Shown here: piece by piece, positions 1-6,259 of the stretch
How the letters are laid out: each line of letters starts with the position of its first letter
How positions within the stretch are numbered: position 1 is the first letter of the stretch
Assembly: GCF_017571495.1 (NCBI RefSeq)
Contig: NZ_JAGETZ010000003.1
Coordinates: forward strand, 558,001 to 622,000
DNA from: Hymenobacter negativus
GTDB taxonomy: Bacteria; Bacteroidota; Bacteroidia; Cytophagales; Hymenobacteraceae
Direction of reading: 5' to 3'
DNA length: 64,000 nucleotides
Notes under the pieces: generated by a model
Told to the model about the DNA's origin: nothing
The model's input: only the letters and a program-made list of their open reading frames with translations
Databases searched by the model: none
Program-made: the position numbers and the translations under genes

Positions 1-782
1 AAAAAGGTACCGGCTGCGCCCTAAAGACGCGGTACGGTTGAAGAAGGAAGTGGCCACGCCATCAGCTCTTTGCAGATGAACTAGGCTCCCGGATATAGCC
101 GGCTACCAGCCGGCTACTGGGGCAGCCCCGCCCGAACCGGACAATTGCCCGGGAAACATCCCGGCGGGAAAAAAGAAAGTTTGTTTTCATAAACGCAGAA
201 AGAGGCGAGGTATCGGCAATAAAAAACCCGGATAGCATCCTTAAGAGGAGACTGACCGGGTATAGGCAGGCGGTATCAGCAGGCTGAGCTGCCAGTAGCT
301 AATAGGTGCCAGGAAACAGATTAGGAGCCGGGATGCATAAGTCCGGAACTCCGTAATAGAAGCACGTTGTGCGGCCGGGAGAAGAGCCGGGCTTGCGGTA
401 ATAGGGTTGCGCATGGGTTTCGGGGTAGAAAAACCGGCGATTGTAAAACTGCTGCTTTGGGTTCCACCCGCTCCAGATTCTCATCTGGTGGGGTAAAAAA
501 ACAAACCTGCGGGAGAGGAACACAGGCTTTGAAAGGAAGGGCGAAAGAGCTTCTGTGGAAAGCCTTGGAAAGATAAGAAAATTTCTATTGTTGCAGCAGC
601 GTTTTTAAATGAATCTTACAAATTTTCCCTTAAAGCACTGATAGGCAATATGGTAATTAAATATATTGATTTTATATAACTTTTCGCAGTAGTTTTTACT
701 ACTTCTAAAAGGCCTCAGCAAATTCGAAGAGAAGTGGGGGTATTAGAGCTGCTACTCTGGGTAAGCCTGCTGGGACATGGGC
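1..782. other. Intergenic stretch with no supported gene
   Basis: No reading frame here resembles a known protein, and the short open frames have no convincing composition or ribosome-binding context. The only structure seen is a small perfect hairpin at 96-116 (9-bp arms, 3-nt loop) and a markedly AT-rich stretch at about 590-700 that contrasts with the GC-rich surroundings. The AT-rich part could hold a promoter or be a relic of transferred DNA, but no TAnnTTTG element was found in it. Confidence 0.5.
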
Positions 783-814
783 TTAAAAAAAGACCCGCAG
801 CGGAGCTGCGGGTC
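783..814 (-). terminator. Rho-independent terminator after the SDR remnant
   Basis: Perfect 10-bp stem (792-801 paired with 805-814) with a 3-nt loop. On the minus strand it is followed by a run of seven T (785-791). It lies 28 nt beyond the stop codon of the minus-strand frame ending at 842. Confidence 0.85.
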
Positions 815-841
815 AGGGTAAATTGCTGTGGACGCGCGGCG

Positions 842-1300
842 CTATAGCTGCCCGCCAGTCACGTAGTAGCTGAAATCATCCTGCTTGGCCAGGCGGCGCC
901 AGGCAAACCACCCACCGGCCACGCCAGCCATCACAGCGGCGGCCAACCACGCCAGGCCGGAGCCCGAGGCGCTGAGGTCGGAACCAGCCGCGCCCAGCGG
1001 CTTGCCGGCCCCGCTGCCCGCGCCGTCGACCCACACGTCGATGCGTCCGCCGAAAGCGTTGGCAGCTTTGGTGAGGCGCTGCATGGCGGCCGGTTGGGCC
1101 GCATCGGCTGCTACAACGAGGACTTCGGCCCCGAGCTGCCGGCAGTCGATGGCTAGTTGATTGAGGTCTTCGACGTGGCGGGCGGCCAGCACCAGCCGGG
1201 CACCCTGCCGGGCAAATGTGTGAGCCGTGGCCCGGCCAGTGCGGCTGGTGGCATCGGTAATAACGACGGTGGCGTTGCGGAGGGAATGCTGCGTGAGCAT
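842..1300 (-). pseudogene. Degenerate, internally shortened SDR with C-terminal membrane helix
   Basis: This 152-residue frame begins like a short-chain dehydrogenase of the Rossmann fold (VVITDATSRTGRATA, then LVLAARHVEDL), but the key residues are lost. The cofactor motif TGxxxGxG reads TDATSRTG, the NNAG motif reads VDGAG, and the catalytic Ser/Tyr/Lys region is missing. After about residue 100 it jumps to a Gly/Ala/Ser linker and one hydrophobic helix (about 113-133) followed by WRRL. Classical SDRs are 240-330 residues, so roughly half the enzyme is gone. The frame is still open and has its own terminator, so it may be an in-frame deletion remnant or a small membrane protein that is still made. 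A dehydrogenase activity is not expected. Confidence 0.6.
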
Positions 1301-1410
1301 AAGAAAACTGGTGGGGGTGAGAAGGGCGATGCTGCTGGCGAAAATATTAGCAAAGTTGCCGATTTTCTGCGACTAACCTACGCAAAAAGACTTGCCGCTG
1401 GCACTTCGGC

Positions 1411-2244
1411 CTAATCAAAAATAACCGTCTTGTTCTGGTTCACGAATACCTGCTCGTCAAACACCATTTTAAGGGAGCGGGCCAGCACAATTTTCTCCAC
1501 GTCGCGGCCGGCCTGGGCCATTTCGCGGGCGCTCTGGGTGTGGTCGATGGGGATGACGCTTTGCGCGATGATAGGGCCCTGGTCAAGCTGCTCGTTCACA
1601 AAGTGCGCAGTGGCCCCGATGATTTTCACGCCCCGCTCGTAAGCCTGCGCATAGGGGTTGGCGCCCACAAACGCTGGTAGAAAAGAGTGGTGGATGTTAA
1701 TCAGCCGGTTGGAGTAATGTGCCACAAACTCCGACGACAGGATGCGCATGTACTTGGCCAGCACCACAAACTGCGGTTGGTATTGGGCCAGGGTGGCCAG
1801 CACCTCGGCCTCATGCGCCTCGCGGCTGATGCCCTGGTGTGAGATGAAGTGAAACGGAATGTCGAACCGGCGGGTCAGGTCACCAAGCACTTCGTAGTTG
1901 CTGATGACGGCCAGCACCCGCGCATTGAGCTCGCCAAAGGCATTGCGCACCAGCAGCTCGCTGAGGCAGTGGTGCTCTTTGGTCGCCATCAGCACGATGT
2001 CTTTGGGGTGATTATCCGAGAAGCGAATGCTGGAGCCGGCGGGCAGCACTGCCTGCAATTCGGCCAGCAGCCCGGCGGGGTCGAAGTCGCCGGCGAACTC
2101 GGTGCGCATGAAAAACTGGTTGTTTTCGCGCTCCACAAACTCGCCGTTGCGGAGGATATTGAGCTGGTGCCCAAACAGCACGCCCGTGATTTTATAAACC
2201 AGCCCCGGCTCGTCGGGACAATGAATGAGGAGAAAATGCGCCAT
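1411..2244 (-). CDS. purU: Formyltetrahydrofolate deformylase
   Basis: Hydrolyses 10-formyl-tetrahydrofolate to formate and tetrahydrofolate, balancing the one-carbon pool and supplying formate for purine synthesis. The 277 residues fit the family (about 280). The N-terminal 85 residues are an ACT domain (LIHCPDEPGLVYKITGVL), typical of PurU and absent from the related PurN. The rest is a formyltransferase fold with NIHHSFLPAF and HFVNEQLDQGPIIAQ, which contain the expected catalytic Asn, His and Asp. The ATG at 2244 starts directly with the ACT strand. It is transcribed alone on the minus strand. Confidence 0.95.
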   Translation of the reverse strand: MAHFLLIHCPDEPGLVYKITGVLFGHQLNILRNGEFVERENNQFFMRTEFAGDFDPAGLLAELQAVLPAGSSIRFSDNHPKDIVLMATKEHHCLSELLVRNAFGELNARVLAVISNYEVLGDLTRRFDIPFHFISHQGISREAHEAEVLATLAQYQPQFVVLAKYMRILSSEFVAHYSNRLINIHHSFLPAFVGANPYAQAYERGVKIIGATAHFVNEQLDQGPIIAQSVIPIDHTQSAREMAQAGRDVEKIVLARSLKMVFDEQVFVNQNKTVIFD

Positions 2245-2300
2245 GAAACAGAAAAAGCGGGAGCTGTAAAAGTAGCTGCCGAAGCCGCAATTCCGGGACC

Positions 2301-2411
2301 CTATAGCTCGCCTCGAGCGGTGCGGCTCACCAGCTCGGTGCGCGAGCCCACGTGCAGCTTTGTGTAGATGCGCTTGACGTAGCTGCGCACGGTTTTGGGG
2401 GAGAGGCCCAG
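2301..2411 (-). pseudogene. C-terminal remnant of a LuxR/NarL-type response regulator
   Basis: Reading the minus strand from about 2411 to a TAG at 2301-2303 gives LGLSPKTVRSYVKRIYTKL followed by HVGSRTELVSR. This is the recognition-helix half of a LuxR/GerE helix-turn-helix (compare the family pattern LSxxTVxxHxxxIxxKLxVxxRxEL). Upstream in this frame there is no receiver domain and no start, only Gly/Pro-rich translation, so only about 36 codons survive. A fragment of the sensor kinase type that usually partners such regulators lies at 4167-4320, suggesting a decayed two-component system. Confidence 0.7.
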
Positions 2412-2481
2412 GCCGGGCCCACCAAACCGGCCCGTACCCCCAAATGCGGGGTGGGGGTGGTTGGCAATGGGCTAGGACGGG

Positions 2482-2497
2482 TCGGACTTTTGTCCGA
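2482..2497. promoter_or_regulatory. Small palindrome upstream of the first T9SS gene
   Basis: TCGGAC and GTCCGA face each other across four T residues. The centre (GACTTTTG) resembles a -7 element with one mismatch to TAnnTTTG. It sits 63 nt before the start at 2560, so it could be an operator overlapping the promoter or merely a small hairpin. Confidence 0.3.
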
Positions 2498-2559
2498 ACT
2501 TGTCATTGCTTCCCATTTGGTGGGCAGAACCTTCCTGTTTTCACTCGTTTTTCTGCTTT

Positions 2560-3735
2560 ATGAAAAGAAACCTACTCCTTGCCCTCCTGGCTTCGGCGGG
2601 CGCCAGCACGGCCGCGCAGGCCCAGTCGGCCATTGTGCTCAACCAAACCAACTTCCCGGCCCTGGCCAGCACCGTGGAACTGTATTCGCAAGCCGGCACG
2701 GGCGGCGTGACCACCCCCACCACCGGCGCCAACCAAACGTGGAACTACACCAACCTGACTCCCCTGGGCCAGCCAACCAACAGTACCTACACCGCGCCCA
2801 TTGCTATGTCGCCCTTCACCGGCACTACCCGCGCCTATACCTACAACATCACGCTTGGCATTCTGAGCGTGCTGGGCACCACCTACGAGGCCCTGACGGC
2901 CACGGGGTTGCAGTACCAGGGCTTTCGCATTATTACGCAGCGCTTTGGCCTGGGCAGCATCACGGGTAGCAGCACCGATTCGGTGGTGGTGCCCACCCAA
3001 ACGGTGCCGGTGGGCACGGCTCGATTCGTGTTTCCCACCACCACGGGCACCGTCAACCGCCAGAGCTACCGCATTGCCACCACGGGCCTGCTGACGGTGG
3101 GGCTTGTTGGCCTCAACCGGGCCCCACTGCGCCTGGTGCAGCGCGTGAGCAGCGTCGACAGCGTGGCGGGCTGGGGCACGGTGCGTATTCCAACGGCTAC
3201 CGGAACGGCTTCGGCGCCCTATCCGGCGCTGCTGCTGCGCCGCCGGGTGGTGGAAGTCGATAGCTTTTACCTGGGCACGGCGCCCGCCCCGGCACTCCTG
3301 CTGGCCGCGCTGAACCTGCAGCAGGGTGCTACCACCTACAACATCAGCGACGATTTTTACCGGGCCAATTCTTCGCAGCCGCTGCTCTCGCTGGGCTATC
3401 CCACCAGTGCCCGGGTAGCCCCCAACGCGGTGTATTACTCCCGCGAAACCACTGTAGTGGCCGGCACCCAACCAGAGCTAGCTGCCCAGGTAGGCGGCTT
3501 AGTTGCCTACCCCAACCCCGGCAACGGCCGCACCCTGACCCTGGGCGCTGGCAACGGCAGCCGTCAGGCCGTGCAACTCACCGTACGCGACCTGGTGGGC
3601 CGTACCTGCGCCCAAGCTTCGGCCTATACTGGCGAGCCGACCAGCGCCCTAACCGGGCTGCCCGCTGGCGTATACCTGGTAGAAGCCGAGGCCACCAATC
3701 GTGCCCGCAGCACCGTGCGCGTCACGGTGGAGTAG
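2560..3735 (+). CDS. Secreted protein with T9SS type A sorting domain
   Basis: The start at 2560 gives a signal peptide (MKRNLLLALLASAGASTAAQAQ) with cleavage near residue 22; the frame is open further upstream, but that extension would bury the signal peptide. The 391-residue product has a Thr/Ser-rich beta-type middle of unknown function. It ends in a typical type IX sorting domain of about 75 residues: YPNPGNG near the domain start, then VRDLVGR, LPAGVYLV and a final RVTVE. Such proteins cross the outer membrane by T9SS and are released or anchored at the surface. The middle matches nothing I recognise. Confidence 0.85.
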   Translation: MKRNLLLALLASAGASTAAQAQSAIVLNQTNFPALASTVELYSQAGTGGVTTPTTGANQTWNYTNLTPLGQPTNSTYTAPIAMSPFTGTTRAYTYNITLGILSVLGTTYEALTATGLQYQGFRIITQRFGLGSITGSSTDSVVVPTQTVPVGTARFVFPTTTGTVNRQSYRIATTGLLTVGLVGLNRAPLRLVQRVSSVDSVAGWGTVRIPTATGTASAPYPALLLRRRVVEVDSFYLGTAPAPALLLAALNLQQGATTYNISDDFYRANSSQPLLSLGYPTSARVAPNAVYYSRETTVVAGTQPELAAQVGGLVAYPNPGNGRTLTLGAGNGSRQAVQLTVRDLVGRTCAQASAYTGEPTSALTGLPAGVYLVEAEATNRARSTVRVTVE

Positions 3736-4166
3736 CACATGCTTGGCAGCTGTCCATTTGGTGGAGTGCTGCATTTATAAGCACTGCGAAGAGCCTTATT
3801 ACTGGCGAACAGATTGCGGCAAATCCTTGAATAAGCGGCTCGCTGAACCAGGCAGAACTGGTTTGGCGTGCCGTTGGCGTTGTAGCTAAAACAGCGAGCC
3901 AGCCAATCGAGCCAAGCCCTTGAGGTAGCCTTGACGTCTTCCAATGGCCCAATAGGTCGAAGCCATAAGTCAATCATAGGAATGAAAAGACGCCCCGAGA
4001 TGGCTGCTGATTGCTGGTTTGCTGCTGGCCCGGCATGGCCCAAACCAGCGCCATCGATGGCGCTGACGTATGCGCAGCGCCTGGCAATGCCGGTGTAATG
4101 GTCTATACCAGACGCTGGCTTCTATCGAAGCCTACCAAAACGATTTTCGGGGCGCTTATAAGAGCC
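3736..4166. other. Intergenic stretch without a recognised gene
   Basis: A minus-strand frame across this stretch translates to something protein-like (ending near 3780) but matches no family I know and continues antisense into the T9SS gene, so it is not called. Given the histidine-kinase fragment next to it, this is probably decayed coding DNA. Confidence 0.4.
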
Positions 4167-4320
4167 CTCGCGCCCGAGCTGCGGCAGCACCTCTACCTCG
4201 TGTTTAAGGAAGCCGTGACCAATGCGGTGCGCCACGCCCGTCACGCCACCACTCTGCGCGTAAGCCTGGCCCGCCACGCTGGCCCGCTGGAAAGGGGGGC
4301 GGCTGGTGGTGCCAGGCTAG
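4167..4320 (+). pseudogene. Remnant of a NarX/DesK-type sensor histidine kinase (HATPase N-box)
   Basis: The plus frame reads LAPELRQHLYLVFKEAVTNA then VRHARHATTLRVSLA, which is the N-box of the HATPase domain in two-component kinases of the NarX/DesK (HisKA_3) class. The frame breaks in a run of six G at 4294-4299. Removing one G restores RGRLVVPG and then a stop at 4318-4320, resembling the next strand of the ATPase fold. The DHp domain, the other ATP-binding boxes and any sensor domain are missing. The remnant abuts the end of the convergent AraC-type gene, so the rest was probably deleted. Confidence 0.65.
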
Positions 4321-5126
4321 AGCCGGGAGGGGGCCACGCCGTACATTTTCTTGAAGGCAAATGAGAAGTGGGAGAGGTCCTCGAACCCAACTTCCAGGTA
4401 GGCTTCCGATGGAGCTTTGCCCTTCTCCTTGATGAGGAAATGGGCTTCCTGCAAGCGGCGCTGCTGGAGCCAGCGGCTGGGCGAGAGCTGGAATATCTTC
4501 TCAAAGTCGCGCTTGAAGGTGGCCAGGCTGCGGCCCGTGAGATAGGCAAAGCGCCGCAGCTGCACGTTGAAGTGAAAATTGCGGCTCATGAAAGCTTCGA
4601 GGTCGATTTTGCCTGGCTCAGCAAAATCAAACAGCACGTCCTGCAGGTCGGGGCGGCTTTTGAGCAGGAGCATGATGGCCTCCCGGACTTTGAGCGAAAG
4701 CAAGCCTTCGTTGCCGGGCTGGGCGAGCTGCTCGTAGGGCTGCAGCGAATCCAGGTAGCTTTTGAAGAGGGGGTTCAGCTCTAGCTCCACGACGGCTTCC
4801 CGGCTGGCGCGGTGCTGCGCGGCTTGGTAGCCGTATTCGAGGCTGAAGCTGCGGAGCGTCTGCTGGTCGAGGGCAATGGAGAGGGACTTGAACTCGCCGT
4901 TTTCGGGGGGCTGCTTGCGAAACTTCACAAGGTGGTTGCGCTTGCTGAGCCGCAAATCGCCCTCGCGGAAGACCTGCTCCCGGTCGCCGTCGTTGGTGAA
5001 GAGCGTGCCGGCTACCTGGTAGCTCAGGATGTGCTCGGGCACAAACTGCTCGCCCTCCCGACTGACGTTGAAGTAGCAGGAGTAAAGGATTGGGGACCGT
5101 GGCGGGTCGGTGGCGAAGGCAGGCAT
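4317..5126 (-). CDS. AraC-family transcriptional regulator
   Basis: 269-residue regulator. Residues 1-165 are a divergent effector or dimerisation domain. The C-terminal 100 residues are the double helix-turn-helix of AraC/XylS proteins: LRRFAYLTGRSLATFKRDFE and SPSRWLQQRRLQEAHFLI, then AYLEVGFEDLSHFSFAFKK, with the usual final GVAPSRL. It lies 100 nt downstream of, and on the same strand as, the SDR gene at 5227-6126, so the two are probably co-transcribed. AraC-type regulators often control an adjacent oxidoreductase gene, and two direct repeats upstream of the SDR are good binding-site candidates. The inducer is unknown. Confidence 0.9.
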   Translation of the reverse strand: MPAFATDPPRSPILYSCYFNVSREGEQFVPEHILSYQVAGTLFTNDGDREQVFREGDLRLSKRNHLVKFRKQPPENGEFKSLSIALDQQTLRSFSLEYGYQAAQHRASREAVVELELNPLFKSYLDSLQPYEQLAQPGNEGLLSLKVREAIMLLLKSRPDLQDVLFDFAEPGKIDLEAFMSRNFHFNVQLRRFAYLTGRSLATFKRDFEKIFQLSPSRWLQQRRLQEAHFLIKEKGKAPSEAYLEVGFEDLSHFSFAFKKMYGVAPSRL

Positions 5127-5226
5127 GGTGGCGGCAAGTGGGCAGTGGAAACCAAAAGAACGTCGTGGAGAGCTGTTTCGGCAAGCTCCCCACGACGCAC
5201 TTTGTTACATAGATGAGGTGCGGCAG

Positions 5227-6126
5227 TTACTCAGCCGCGCGCTGATGCTCTGGCTTTACGCCGTAGAACTTGCCCATTTCGGTTTCCAGGAAGTTCTCGG
5301 CTTCGTCGTGGTCGGTTGAGAGGGTGACGGGCAGCCACTGCTCGAACTCAGCTTTGCGGTCGGCATCGGCCTGGCGCAGGAAGGCGGCGGCTTCGCTGCC
5401 CAGCACCAGGTGCACAGGCGGGTTGGGGTGCTCTACCAAGTTAATCATAACCTGGGCGGCTTTGGCGGGGTCGCCCATGGGCACGAAGTTGCCGCTGGCA
5501 AAAAAGTCGGCCCGCTGGTTTACCAGGTCGTAGCCTTCGATGGTGGGGGCGAAGCTCATGGAAGCACCGGCCCAGTCGGTGCGGAAGCCGCCGGGCTCTA
5601 CCGACGTGACGTGGATGCCCAGCGGGGCCACTTCCTTGGCTAGCGCTTCGGTGAAGCCGCCCAGGCCAAACTTGGCAGCCTGATAGATGGAGATGCCGGC
5701 ATTGCCCACGCGGCCGCCAATGGAGCTGATTTGCAGGATGTGGCCGCTGCGCTGTTGCCGCAGGTAGGGCAGCACGGCCCGCGTGATGGCAATGGGGGCG
5801 TAGAGGTTGGTTTCGAGCTGGCTGCGCACCTGCTCTTCGGTGTAGGCTTCGGCGGCGCCGGTGATGCCGAAGCCGGCGTTGTTCACCACCACGTCGAGGC
5901 GGCCGAAATGGGCCACAGCGGCGGCCACGGCTTCCGTGATTTGGGCCTGGTTGGTGACGTCGAGCGCCAGCGGCAGAATCCGGCTGCCGTACTGCGCGAC
6001 GAGGTCGGCGAGCTGCTCGGGCTGGCGGGCGGTGGCGGCCACGCGGCTGCCCTGGGCCAATACTGCTTCGGTGAGGCTACGGCCGAGGCCCCGCGAGCTG
6101 CCGGTGATAAACCATACGTTGTCCAT
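5227..6126 (-). CDS. SDR family NAD(P)-dependent oxidoreductase
   Basis: Classical short-chain dehydrogenase/reductase, 299 residues. It has the cofactor loop TGSSRGLG, the structural motif NNAG, Ser in ISSIGG, and the catalytic Tyr/Lys in YQAAK. The C-terminal part (PPVHLVLGSEAA, then a helical tail) matches the longer SDRs often annotated as oxidoreductases of unknown substrate. An AraC regulator follows on the same strand. The upstream region holds a near-consensus -7 element (GAACTTTG, 6152-6159 minus) and two 16-bp direct repeats at 6181-6219, so expression is probably activator-controlled. Confidence 0.92.
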   Translation of the reverse strand: MDNVWFITGSSRGLGRSLTEAVLAQGSRVAATARQPEQLADLVAQYGSRILPLALDVTNQAQITEAVAAAVAHFGRLDVVVNNAGFGITGAAEAYTEEQVRSQLETNLYAPIAITRAVLPYLRQQRSGHILQISSIGGRVGNAGISIYQAAKFGLGGFTEALAKEVAPLGIHVTSVEPGGFRTDWAGASMSFAPTIEGYDLVNQRADFFASGNFVPMGDPAKAAQVMINLVEHPNPPVHLVLGSEAAAFLRQADADRKAEFEQWLPVTLSTDHDEAENFLETEMGKFYGVKPEHQRAAE

Positions 6127-6180
6127 GTTTTCTGGGGGTTAGAGTACAGGACAAAGTTCCGGCGGCAACGAAGGGACTGC

Positions 6181-6219
6181 TTTGTTGAAAAGCTCAAGTT
6201 TGGTTTGTTGAAAAGCTCA
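6181..6219 (-). promoter_or_regulatory. Two identical 16-bp direct repeats, probable AraC-type operator
   Basis: TTTGTTGAAAAGCTCA occurs at 6181-6196 and again, identical, at 6204-6219. The start-to-start distance is 23 bp, about two helical turns. They lie just upstream of where the -33 box of the SDR promoter would fall (the -7-like GAACTTTG is at 6152-6159). Paired direct half-sites about two turns apart next to the -33 region are the classic arrangement for an AraC-type activator. Confidence 0.6.
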
Positions 6220-6259
6220 GAATGGCGTAGGAGAGGGACTTGTCCCCCGCCCCTATGAG

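Noticed and set aside
299..523. Small minus-strand frame (74 codons) in the left intergenic region
   Set aside because: Tyr/Pro/Arg-rich product without recognisable features, no promoter element or ribosome-binding context.
3722..4043. Minus-strand frames between the T9SS and AraC genes
   Set aside because: Translation looks partly protein-like but matches nothing known and runs antisense into the T9SS gene; treated as decayed DNA.
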